Below, piece after piece: positions 43,924-60,989 of a stretch of DNA of 64,000 nt. Position numbers and translations under genes: made by a program. How positions within the stretch are numbered: position 1 is the first letter of the stretch; each line of letters starts with the position of its first letter. The notes under the pieces are model-generated. The model had not been told where the DNA came from. It did no database searches and worked only from the letters and a program-made list of their open reading frames with translations. This DNA is from G965276675 sp965276675 (lineage in GTDB: Bacteria > Acidobacteriota > Terriglobia > Terriglobales > Acidobacteriaceae), in NCBI GenBank assembly GCA_965276675.1, contig OZ255624.1:1240001-1304000 (forward strand). The letters are read 5' to 3'.

Positions 43924-44143
43924 GGCGTCTCCTGACTCCGGCTCTCATGTCGGACATGCTCTGCACTAGTGCCGCGACGTTTCCTCTCCAGCTTCGTATG
44001 CTGTGAAGAGGTGGGCAAAGCTCTCTGACGGTCGTTTTGCCGGATTGAGTTGCCCCGCAGTATCAGAATGAACGCTCCTGTACCAGTCGACGAGGCGGCT
44101 GGGGCAAGCGGGCGTAAAAGCGCCCCACCTACGGACCTATGCC

Positions 44144-44187
44144 AGACTCGGGCACGGTGTTCCGTTTCGCCTCGCGTACCCGAGTCT
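44144..44187 (+). promoter_or_regulatory. Leader hairpin abutting the rpoB ribosome-binding site
   Basis: AGACTCGGG (44144-44152) pairs perfectly with CCCGAGTCT (44179-44187). The 3' arm ends just ahead of the TGAGGAG Shine-Dalgarno (44188-44194) that serves ATG 44201, so the fold could influence access of ribosomes to rpoB. Confidence 0.5.
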
Positions 44188-44200
44188 TGAGGAGTGAAGC

Positions 44201-48682
<4,482 letters not shown>

Positions 48683-48697
48683 GCGGCGCCGCAAAAC

Positions 48698-48732
48698 CTC
48701 CGAGCGGCTTCTCAGTAAGTCGCCGCTCGGAG
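48698..48732 (+). other. Strong hairpin between rpoB and rpoC
   Basis: CTCCGAGCGGC (48698-48708) pairs perfectly with GCCGCTCGGAG (48722-48732), 11 bp with a 13-base loop, 15 bp after the rpoB stop. AACAAATTT follows, so it is not a classic U-tract terminator. It could be an mRNA-processing site or partial attenuator within the rpoBC transcript. Confidence 0.6.
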
Positions 48733-48871
48733 AACAAATTTGAGACTTGATGCCCTGATCGGCAAGGCGCCTCCCGGCGCGGGCACACAAGTCACCAGCA
48801 GCAGAACAACAGGTCCGGGAGACGCACGGCACAGCGCATCGCCGGGAGATGCGCGCATATGGAGGACGCCC

Positions 48872-53062
<4,191 letters not shown>

Positions 53063-53103
53063 GGACTGCGCGGTCGGCAAACGCGCCTTCGGCGCAAAAC
53101 AAC

Positions 53104-53135
53104 AACGGCGGGGCTTGGGCTCCGCCGTTTCTTTT
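53104..53135 (+). terminator. Intrinsic terminator of the rpoBC operon
   Basis: AACGGCGG (53104-53111) pairs with CCGCCGTT (53122-53129), extended by G-T and G-C pairs, small loop, followed by TTCTTTT. It lies 41 bp after the rpoC stop and closes the tuf-to-rpoC supercluster. Confidence 0.88.
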
Positions 53136-53291
53136 GCCGCACACTACCAGTGGAGGTCTCTAGGCGAACGCTCTCCGACTCCTTGGGCTTGCAGCCCCGC
53201 CTGCATTGCTAGATCGTGTATAGATCACCGTAACTTCGGCCCACAAGCCGCATCTCAAAGGCAGGTTCGGGAAAACCAGGAGGACCTACAC

Positions 53292-53774
53292 GTGACAAAC
53301 AATTTGGTACGGGGTGTATTGACCGCCGGTCTTGGTTTCGCCCTCGTAGCCACGGCGCACGCGCAGGGGCGGCAGATCTTCCCGGACAACGGGGATGCCA
53401 AGGCTCAGATTCGCGCCGCGCTCACCGAAGCGAAGCAGGACGGCAAACGCGTGATTGTGAATTTCGGGGGGAACTGGTGCGGCGATTGCCAGGTCCTGGA
53501 CATCTACTTTCATGATCCCTCGAACATGCACCTGCTCAACCAGAATTACGTTTTGGTGGACGTCAATGTCGGCCACTACGATCAGAACCTGGACCTCGCG
53601 CAGAAGTTTGGTATCCCACTGCAAAAGGGAGTTCCGGCACTCGTCATCCTCGATCCCAACGGCAAAGTCGTCTACGCGCAGACCCATGGTGAGTTCGAGA
53701 AGATGAGGCGCTTGGAGTCAAGCGACGTGACCAAGTTTCTGATGCAATGGCAGCCGCGACACACGGCAGCATGA
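53292..53774 (+). CDS. Exported thioredoxin-family protein (CGDC)
   Basis: 160 residues from GTG 53292, with AGGAGG 8 bp upstream. Signal peptide about 1-25 ending ATAHAQG. Thioredoxin fold with the redox motif WCGDC at 62-66 in VNFGGNWCGDCQVLD and the cis-proline loop KGVPALVILD. Probably a periplasmic thiol-disulfide protein of the thioredoxin_7/DsbD-gamma-like type; partner unknown. The frame upstream of the GTG (from 53115) is non-homologous. It follows the rpoC terminator. Confidence 0.9.
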   Translation: MTNNLVRGVLTAGLGFALVATAHAQGRQIFPDNGDAKAQIRAALTEAKQDGKRVIVNFGGNWCGDCQVLDIYFHDPSNMHLLNQNYVLVDVNVGHYDQNLDLAQKFGIPLQKGVPALVILDPNGKVVYAQTHGEFEKMRRLESSDVTKFLMQWQPRHTAA

Positions 53775-53809
53775 GCAAGAACGGCCTGTGACAGCTCGCA
53801 GCATGCCGC

Positions 53810-56167
53810 TTACTTCATCACCGCGACACTCCCGGTCTCGGTCGCCGCCGAGCTCCCGCCCACCCAGAGGTCTACGTCGCTCGGTTCAACCACGCGCTTC
53901 AAATCCACGTTATAGAAGGCCAAATCGTCAAAGCCGAGTGTGTAGTCAAGATGCCTGGTCTCGCCCGGCGCGAGCGTCACGCGCTCGAAGCGCTTCAGTT
54001 CACGGACTGGCTGCTCGACGCTCGTATTCCTGTTGCGAATGTAAAGCTGAACCACCTCACTGCCAGCTGTTGAACCCGCGTTCTGCACCTCCGCGGTGAC
54101 GTGGATCTGCCCCACCTGCGTGCTTGAGCCCATCATGTGCTCGATCTTGACCGGCGAATATTTGAACTGCGCGTACGACAAGCCCCAGCCGAAAGGGTAG
54201 ACCGGTGCATTCGGTGTATCGATGTAGCGCGATAAGTATTTTTCTTCGCTGTTTGTTGGCGGATGGGTAAGGTCGGTATCGCCCGCAGGGCGTCCGGTGG
54301 GTAGCTGCGCGAGGTAAAGCGGCTCCTGCCCGGCATCGTAGGGAAACTCGACCGGCAGGCGGCCGCTGGGATTGCTCTCGCCAAAGAGCGTGTCGACAAT
54401 GGCCGGACCCGCCTCGATGCCGGGAAACCATGCTTCGAGAATCGCCGGAATGTGCTGCGCCTCCCAAGGTATGGCAGTGGGGCGGCCATCGAAGAGCACC
54501 AGTACCACCGGCTTGCCAGTCGCGACCACGGCCTTGAGCAGATCTTCCTGATTGCCGGGAAGCTCCAGGCGCGTGCGGGAGGAAGCCTCGCCGCTCATGG
54601 TGGGACCGGACTCGCCGAGCGCCACCACGACCACATCAGCCTTCTTCGCACCCGCAACGGCTTCGGCAAAGCCGTGTGTGTCTTCGGAGAGGACGTCGGT
54701 TCCCTTCACGTAGAGAACCTTGCCTGCTCCGAGGCGGCTGCTCAGCGCCTCTCGCAGAGTCACTGCATCGGACGCCTCGCCACTGGCGGCCCAGGAGCCC
54801 AGCATGTCTTCCTTGGAATCTGCGAGTGGGCCGATGAGTGCTACGGTCCCCCCTGTCTTTGCGAGCGGCAGTAGATGGCCCTTGCCGGTCACTGCATCAT
54901 TCTTGAGCAGCACAAAGCTCTCTTCCGCGGCCTTGCGTGCCAGTGCCCGCTTCTCCGGCGTGGCCTGGTACGCGGGAGCCTTCTCGTCGGCATACGGATG
55001 TTCAAAGAGGCTCATGGCAAATTTGACACGCAAGATGCGGCGCACGGCTTCGTCGACAACGGACTGCTGCAGCTCGCCGCTTTGCACCAGCGGGATGAGA
55101 CGTGTGCGGTAAAGATTGCTCTCCATGTCCATGTCCACGCCTGCGGTCAGCGCCTTCTTCGCGGCGGTGGCGCCATCGGCCGCGATCGAGTGCTTCAGCA
55201 ACTCGCCGATCGCGCCATAGTCGCTGTCCACCATGCCCTTGAAGCCCCACTCCTTGCGGAGAACCTGCGTCAGCGTGAACGGGTCTGCGCTGGCCGGCAC
55301 TCCATTGAGTGAGTTGAACGAGCTCATGACGGTGGCTGCTCCTGCGTCGATGCCGGCCTTGTACGGCGGCAGGTAGTTCTGCCGAAGGTTGATCTCGGAC
55401 ATGTCGACCGCGTTGTAGTCTCGGCCTGCGACCGGCGCGCCATATGCGGCGAAGTGCTTGATGCAGGCCGCAACGGAGGTGGGCTGCGACAAGTCTGTGC
55501 CCTGATAACCGCGCACATAGGCGCGGGCCATTGCGCTGCCCAGGTACGGATCTTCACCGGCACTCTCCACAATGCGGCCCCATCGTGCATCGCGCGCGAT
55601 GTCTACCATGGGTGAAAAGACCCAGTTCACGCCGTCGGCGCGCGCTTCGGCAGCGGCGGTGCGTGCGGTCTGCTCCACCAACGTGGGATCGAAGGTTGCC
55701 GCCAGAGCCAGTGGTACCGGGAAGATGGTGTGGTCGCCATGGATGACGTCGTATCCAAAGAGCAGCGGTATCTTCAGCCGTGACTTCTCCATCGCAAGGC
55801 GCTGATAATGATTCACCTTGGCCGCCCCAAACACGTTGAGCAGCGAGCCAATCTCGCCCTTCGAGATCATGCTGTCGTAATCTTCCCGGCCTGTACCTGG
55901 TCCGGTAGCAACGCCGCCCGTATACTGCACCAGCTGCCCGACTTTTTCCGCCAGCGTCATCTGCTTGAGCAAGACTTCTACGCGGCCATTCAGCTGCTTA
56001 TCGGCAAGCTGATGGTTCGGCATAGGAGCAGGAGCAGTAGCAGTATCTGCCGGAACAGCTGCCGCGCTTGCACTGGCTTCACGGTGGTGCAGCTGTGCAC
56101 CAAGGGGCGAGAGAACAGAGGCGAGAAGAAAGGGTGCGAGCAGGCGGAGAGGTCTGGTGGCTGGCAT
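53810..56167 (-). CDS. bglX: Periplasmic beta-glucosidase, glycoside hydrolase family 3
   Basis: 785 residues with signal peptide (about 1-24). Full GH3 layout: (beta/alpha)8 domain with MTLAEKVGQLVQYTGG, FGYDVIHGDHTIFP and KHF (237-239); the nucleophile is D316 in GMVDSDYGAIGELL. An alpha/beta sandwich (about 400-610) and a fibronectin III-like domain (about 690-770) follow. It resembles E. coli BglX, hydrolysing beta-linked gluco-oligosaccharides in the periplasm. It is convergent with the thioredoxin gene and divergent from the YihY-type gene, with about 108 bp for two promoters. Confidence 0.96.
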   Translation of the reverse strand: MPATRPLRLLAPFLLASVLSPLGAQLHHREASASAAAVPADTATAPAPMPNHQLADKQLNGRVEVLLKQMTLAEKVGQLVQYTGGVATGPGTGREDYDSMISKGEIGSLLNVFGAAKVNHYQRLAMEKSRLKIPLLFGYDVIHGDHTIFPVPLALAATFDPTLVEQTARTAAAEARADGVNWVFSPMVDIARDARWGRIVESAGEDPYLGSAMARAYVRGYQGTDLSQPTSVAACIKHFAAYGAPVAGRDYNAVDMSEINLRQNYLPPYKAGIDAGAATVMSSFNSLNGVPASADPFTLTQVLRKEWGFKGMVDSDYGAIGELLKHSIAADGATAAKKALTAGVDMDMESNLYRTRLIPLVQSGELQQSVVDEAVRRILRVKFAMSLFEHPYADEKAPAYQATPEKRALARKAAEESFVLLKNDAVTGKGHLLPLAKTGGTVALIGPLADSKEDMLGSWAASGEASDAVTLREALSSRLGAGKVLYVKGTDVLSEDTHGFAEAVAGAKKADVVVVALGESGPTMSGEASSRTRLELPGNQEDLLKAVVATGKPVVLVLFDGRPTAIPWEAQHIPAILEAWFPGIEAGPAIVDTLFGESNPSGRLPVEFPYDAGQEPLYLAQLPTGRPAGDTDLTHPPTNSEEKYLSRYIDTPNAPVYPFGWGLSYAQFKYSPVKIEHMMGSSTQVGQIHVTAEVQNAGSTAGSEVVQLYIRNRNTSVEQPVRELKRFERVTLAPGETRHLDYTLGFDDLAFYNVDLKRVVEPSDVDLWVGGSSAATETGSVAVMK

Positions 56168-56275
56168 GATGACGCACCCATGCTACAGCAGCTGTGAATG
56201 CAAGTCCGCGTAGCCTACCTGCGAGGCGATGATTTGCTGGCCCTTCCCGCGCCGCTCCGGTACTCTTAAAGTGGT

Positions 56276-57256
56276 ATGTTGCGTCCCGTTGGCCAAATGC
56301 GTCGTGCTGTATGGAAGGCCCTCTCGCATGACGTACTTACATTGTCGAAGTCGGCCGCGTACTCCGCCATTCTTGGTCTCTTTCCCGCAGTGCTCGTCAC
56401 TACCACGCTGCTGGCATTGCTGCCGCAGAGCGGCTCCTTGATTGGTGAGCTGCGGTCGGCGCTGGTCGACTTCCTGCCCGGCGATACCATGAGCGCCGTG
56501 CACACCTACTTCCATTCGCGCCACGGCCGATCAGTGCAGGCGATTGTCTCTGCCGTGCTGGTGAGCCTCTTCGGCAACATGGGCGTCATGACGTCGTTTA
56601 TGGAGGGCTTTCGCCGCGCCTACGGGCTGGACAAGGGCGGCTGGAGCTTTCGCCGGGAGCGCCTGATCGCGCTGGGACTGATTCCGAGCTGCCTGGTGCC
56701 GATGGCGTTTGCCACCGTTATCGTTGCATTCGGCCACCAGATAGAGTTCTGGATCGTCGACAACTCCAATCACATCTTTCGCAGTTACGTATTAATCTTG
56801 TGGCGGATGGCGCGCTGGGTAATCGCGCTGGCTACCACCTCGACCGTGCTGGCCGTGATCTATCACTTCGGCATCTCGCGCTCCAGGCCCTGGAAGCTGG
56901 TCATGCCGGGCGCCCTAAGCGCAACGGTCATCTGGTTTCTGGCGACGGTCTCCTATGGCTGGTACATCACGCGCTTTGCGGATTACAGCGTCGTCTATGG
57001 GCCGTTCGGCACCGCAATCGCGACGCTGGTGTGGCTCTACATCACCTCGCTGAGCGTGTTCATCGGCGCAGAGTTCAATGCGCAGATCTATCCCCTTGGT
57101 GAGCCCCTGGCCGAGTCCGCTCAGGAGCCGTTGGCCGAGCCTGCGGGGGAGCTAAGCACCGAATCACCGAATGAAGCGGCGAGCCTTCCCCAAACGAGGC
57201 ATAGCCACTCTCCGGAGGGGGAGCTTACTCTTCCTGGGCCGCAGCGTACTGCCTAA
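56276..57256 (+). CDS. YihY/BrkB-family inner-membrane protein
   Basis: 326 residues with about six transmembrane segments. Family blocks: SAAYSAILGLFPAVLV near 27-42, FGNMGVMTSFMEGFRRAYGL, ALSATVIWFLATVSYGWYI and GPFGTAIATLVWLYITSLSV with IGAEFNAQI. A hydrophilic Glu/Pro/Ser-rich tail (about 280-326) follows. Often misnamed ribonuclease BN; the true function is unknown. The start is ATG 56276, and the gene is divergent from bglX. Confidence 0.92.
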   Translation: MLRPVGQMRRAVWKALSHDVLTLSKSAAYSAILGLFPAVLVTTTLLALLPQSGSLIGELRSALVDFLPGDTMSAVHTYFHSRHGRSVQAIVSAVLVSLFGNMGVMTSFMEGFRRAYGLDKGGWSFRRERLIALGLIPSCLVPMAFATVIVAFGHQIEFWIVDNSNHIFRSYVLILWRMARWVIALATTSTVLAVIYHFGISRSRPWKLVMPGALSATVIWFLATVSYGWYITRFADYSVVYGPFGTAIATLVWLYITSLSVFIGAEFNAQIYPLGEPLAESAQEPLAEPAGELSTESPNEAASLPQTRHSHSPEGELTLPGPQRTA

Positions 57257-57328
57257 ATCTATGTATTCCACTGCGAGTAGAATGGGCTGGAGCGTAACGC
57301 AAAGATGACGCTTGCTGCTGGGGGATAG

Positions 57329-58864
57329 ATGAGTTTTCCCGCTCTAAACACACCGAATGCCGCCATCGCGGCGACCCGCCGTTCAAAGATCGTAGCGACG
57401 CTTGGACCCGCATCCAGCAATGAAACCACCTTTCGTGAACTGGTGCGTGCCGGCCTTGACGTTGCCCGCCTGAACTTCTCTCATGGAGATCATGAAGACA
57501 AGCTCCGGCTGATGGCGATGGTGCGCAAGGTCTCTGCCGAAGAGCGCCGGTCCATCTGCATCCTTGGCGATCTGCAGGGGCCGAAGATCAGAACAGGGCG
57601 GCTGGAGAATCGCATCCCCGTTCAACTGGTCGCCGGGCAGAAACTGACCATCACGCCGCGGGACATCAGCGGCACTGTGGAGTGCATTGGAACAACATTT
57701 CCCACCCTCGCAGAAAATTTGGAACCCGGTGCGCGGATACTCCTCTCCGACGGCCTGATCGAGCTGCACGTCAGCGCGATCCATGGAGCGGATGTGGAGT
57801 GCGACGTCATCAACGGCGGCCTGCTAGGGGAACACAAGGGAATCAATCTGCCGGGCATTCCCGTGCGCGTGCCGGCGCTCACTGAGAAGGACGAGATCGA
57901 CCTCAAGTTCGCAATTGAAAATGGGATCGACGCGATCGCGGTCTCCTTTGTGCGGACGGCGGAAGACATTCGTCTGACCCGGCAGCGTGTCGCAGAGCTG
58001 GGCGGCGACATTTGGATCATCGCCAAGCTGGAAAAGCCACAAGCCATCGAGCACCTAGAGAGCATTCTCGAGATCGCCGATGGGGTAATGGTGGCGCGCG
58101 GCGATCTGGGTGTGGAGGTGCCGCCGGAGAAGGTGCCGGCCATCCAGAAGCACGTCATCCATCGCGCTGCTGAGTACCGCAAACCAGTCATTACGGCAAC
58201 GCAGATGTTGGAGTCGATGATCGAGAACCCCCGGCCCACGCGGGCCGAAGCCTCGGATGTCGCGAACGCAGTCTATGACGGAACCGATGCCGTGATGCTC
58301 TCGGCTGAGTCCGCAGCCGGCAAATATCCTGTGGAAGCAGTTAAGATGATGGCTCGCATAATCTCCGAGACAGAGGCGCAGATGACCGCCACCGCGACCG
58401 GGAGCCGGCCGCATTCATCGCACGTCCGGCTGTCGATCTCAGAGACTATCTGTGAGTCCATGGCGCATGCCGCCGACGATCTGGACATCAGCGCAATCGC
58501 TGTCTTTACGGAGACCGGGGCCACCGCGCGGCAGCTCTCGAAGTGGCGTCCCAAATCGCCGATCTTCGCGCTCTCCAATGTGGAAAAGGTCATTCGCCGC
58601 ATGACACTCCTGTGGGGAGTCCAGTCTATCCACTGCCCCAAGCTCAATACCGCCGAGGAAATGGTGGAAGCCGCCGAGGATCTGCTTAAGGACGGCGGTT
58701 ATGTGAAGGCGGAGGACATTCTCGGCATCGTGGCCGGCACGCGCACCCTCTCCGGCTCCACCAACTTCCTGCGCCTTCACGTCATGGGCGACCGCCTGCC
58801 GAAGCCGCAGGAAGCCGCGGCCGAGCCGGCGCGAGAACCAGAGCTATCGCATAGTTTGGCGTAG
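57329..58864 (+). CDS. pyk: Pyruvate kinase
   Basis: Final ATP-yielding step of glycolysis. 511 residues from ATG 57329, with GGGGG upstream. The TIM barrel begins RRSKIVATLGPASSNETTF and has RLNFSHGDH, the active-site IWIIAKLEKPQAIEHL and MVARGDLGVEVPPEKVPAIQ, and ATQMLESMIENPRPTRAEAS. A C-terminal allosteric domain (about 370-480) follows, then a short Ala/Pro/Glu tail. Confidence 0.98.
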   Translation: MSFPALNTPNAAIAATRRSKIVATLGPASSNETTFRELVRAGLDVARLNFSHGDHEDKLRLMAMVRKVSAEERRSICILGDLQGPKIRTGRLENRIPVQLVAGQKLTITPRDISGTVECIGTTFPTLAENLEPGARILLSDGLIELHVSAIHGADVECDVINGGLLGEHKGINLPGIPVRVPALTEKDEIDLKFAIENGIDAIAVSFVRTAEDIRLTRQRVAELGGDIWIIAKLEKPQAIEHLESILEIADGVMVARGDLGVEVPPEKVPAIQKHVIHRAAEYRKPVITATQMLESMIENPRPTRAEASDVANAVYDGTDAVMLSAESAAGKYPVEAVKMMARIISETEAQMTATATGSRPHSSHVRLSISETICESMAHAADDLDISAIAVFTETGATARQLSKWRPKSPIFALSNVEKVIRRMTLLWGVQSIHCPKLNTAEEMVEAAEDLLKDGGYVKAEDILGIVAGTRTLSGSTNFLRLHVMGDRLPKPQEAAAEPAREPELSHSLA

Positions 58865-58908
58865 ACGGTACCGTAGATCTTCCACGGCGTCTGCTAAGGT
58901 GAGTGACT

Positions 58909-60891
58909 GTGGGCCACATCCGCATCCTCTCCGATCAGGTAGCCAATCAGATTGCCGCTGGCGAGGTGGTGGACCGCCCAGCCTCGGTCGTCAAGGAACT
59001 GCTTGAGAACGCGCTTGATGCTGGCGCCACGCGCATTCGCGTCGAGATTGAGGGTGGCGGCCGCAAGCTGATCCGCGTCGTCGACAACGGCTCGGGCATG
59101 ATGCGCGATGATGCGCTGCTTGCCTTTGAGCGCCACGCTACCTCCAAGCTGCGTACCAGCGACGACCTGCTCTCCATCGCCACGCTCGGCTTTCGCGGCG
59201 AGGCCCTGCCGTCCATCGCCTCAATCTCCCGGCTAGATCTCGAGACGCGCGCCGAGGCCGACGACTCCGGAACGCACATCGAAATCGTCGGCGGCAAAAT
59301 GCATCGGGTGGAAGACGCCGGTCTTCCCCCGGGCACCGCCATCGCGGTCCGCGATCTTTTCTTCAACACACCCGCGCGGCGCAAGTTTCTCAAGTCAGAG
59401 ACGACCGAATTAGCACACGTAACAGCGTTGGTGACACATTACGCGCTTGCGCATCCGGACAAGCACTTCGAGCTGCACTCCGCCACTCACGCCATCCTGC
59501 AGGCGCCGCCGGTGGAGCGCTCCGCCGACCGTATCTTTCAGATCTTCGGGCGAGACACGCTGGAGCAGTTACTGCCCATTGCGGCAGAGCTCAACCTGGA
59601 GCGCGTCGGGCTGCCCGCGCCTCCGCCGTGGAAGCAGGACGAGGAGTACGAGCCGCCGACTCCCGGGCACCTGCGGCTGAGCGGCTTCATCTCCAAGCCA
59701 GAACTTGAAAAGCTGAATCGCAACTCGATCTACTCGTTTGTGAACCGGCGGCTGGTGCGGGATCGCCTTCTGCTTCACGCGGTCAGCGAAGCGTATCGCA
59801 ACATCCTGCCGCCCACCTCTTTTCCTGTAGTGCTGCTCTTTCTTGAGATTCCGCCGGAAGAGGTAGACGTGAATGTCCACCCGGCCAAGACGGAGGTGCG
59901 CTTCCGGCAGTCCTCGTTCGTGCACGATTTCGTGCGCGACTCCGTCCGCAACAAGCTGGTGCAGGCGCGCCCTGCCATGGGTTTTCTCGCTGCGCTGGAG
60001 ACACACGCGAACGCCTCGCCCTCGCTGGTTCCAGGCGTCTCGCCATTGCCCGGGTCGCCGGTCGAGGAGCAGGCGCCCGGTGTACTTGAAGATTCCGGCG
60101 AAGGGATTCGTGTAGAAGAGGCGGAGTCCTTCGCCCTAAGCCCGCCCCCGGTCCAGCCCGTTCCGGGCAAGCTCGACTTCTCCGAGTCGATGCTGGTTCA
60201 TGCAATCGCTGCCGGACTGGGACCGTCGACTGAAGAGTGTGGGGGAGCAGTCTCCCCCGTCGCGGCTGAAGAGCTGCAAAACGAACAGGCAGCATCCGTC
60301 ACCCTGAACGCGCTGGCCTCGCTCAAACCGCTGGGGCAGCTCCGCGAATCCTTCATTCTGGCCACCAACGAAGAGGGCTTGTGGATCATCGACCAGCACG
60401 TAGCCCATGAGCGGGTTCTGTTCGAGAAGGTCTTGCGGGAGCGAAAGACCGAACGCGTGCAGCGCCAGCGCCTGCTCATGCCCATGCTGGTCGAGCTCAC
60501 GCCAGAGCAGATGGTCGCCTTCGCCGAGATCGCGGCAGAGTTGGACCGGAACGGCTTTGAGGCCGAGCCCTTTGGCCCGCGCACGCTAGCTGTCAAAGCG
60601 GCGCCGGTGGGTCTGGAAGGCCGCGAGCTCGAACGCATGCTGGTAGAGGTGCTGGAGCAGCGCGACCGGGCAGAGCAGCACGAAAATCTGGAGCTGCTGC
60701 GCACGCGCATCGCGGCCTCCATCGCATGCCACGCGGCGGTCAAGGTCAACATGCCGCTGGACACCCTGCGTATGGAGTGGTTGCTCGCTGAGCTGGGCAA
60801 AACCGAGCATCCTACCAGTTGTCCGCACGGGCGGCCCATCGCGTTGCGGTATTCTTGGAAGGACATCCAGCGCGCGTTTCACCGCATATAG
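58909..60891 (+). CDS. mutL: DNA mismatch repair protein MutL
   Basis: 660 residues from GTG 58909, with AAGGTGAG 6 bp upstream; GTG 58903 is possible. N-terminal GHKL ATPase: VKELLENALDAGATRIRVE (catalytic Glu), DNGSGM, and STLGFRGEALPSI-like TLGFRGEALPSIASIS. A linker rich in Pro/Glu (about 355-460) is followed by the C-terminal dimerisation/endonuclease domain: IIDQHVAHERVLFEKVL (a DQHA-x2-E-x4-E variant with Val for Ala) and the CPHGRP metal motif near the end. This predicts a nicking MutL, as in organisms without MutH. Confidence 0.97.
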   Translation: MGHIRILSDQVANQIAAGEVVDRPASVVKELLENALDAGATRIRVEIEGGGRKLIRVVDNGSGMMRDDALLAFERHATSKLRTSDDLLSIATLGFRGEALPSIASISRLDLETRAEADDSGTHIEIVGGKMHRVEDAGLPPGTAIAVRDLFFNTPARRKFLKSETTELAHVTALVTHYALAHPDKHFELHSATHAILQAPPVERSADRIFQIFGRDTLEQLLPIAAELNLERVGLPAPPPWKQDEEYEPPTPGHLRLSGFISKPELEKLNRNSIYSFVNRRLVRDRLLLHAVSEAYRNILPPTSFPVVLLFLEIPPEEVDVNVHPAKTEVRFRQSSFVHDFVRDSVRNKLVQARPAMGFLAALETHANASPSLVPGVSPLPGSPVEEQAPGVLEDSGEGIRVEEAESFALSPPPVQPVPGKLDFSESMLVHAIAAGLGPSTEECGGAVSPVAAEELQNEQAASVTLNALASLKPLGQLRESFILATNEEGLWIIDQHVAHERVLFEKVLRERKTERVQRQRLLMPMLVELTPEQMVAFAEIAAELDRNGFEAEPFGPRTLAVKAAPVGLEGRELERMLVEVLEQRDRAEQHENLELLRTRIAASIACHAAVKVNMPLDTLRMEWLLAELGKTEHPTSCPHGRPIALRYSWKDIQRAFHRI

Positions 60892-60989
60892 ACAGCGGTT
60901 TAAGCGCCTGTACGGCCCCGGAGTCCCTTCGACCGCTTACCTGGAAATGGTTTTGCGGCCAAGGCTGGGACCTCCACAGATTGGAAGTA

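Noticed and set aside
48740..48871. Longer rpoC starting at TTG 48740
   Set aside because: The extra 44 residues are not RpoC-like and follow no ribosome-binding site, whereas TTG 48872 has GGAGG at the right distance and the family N-terminus.
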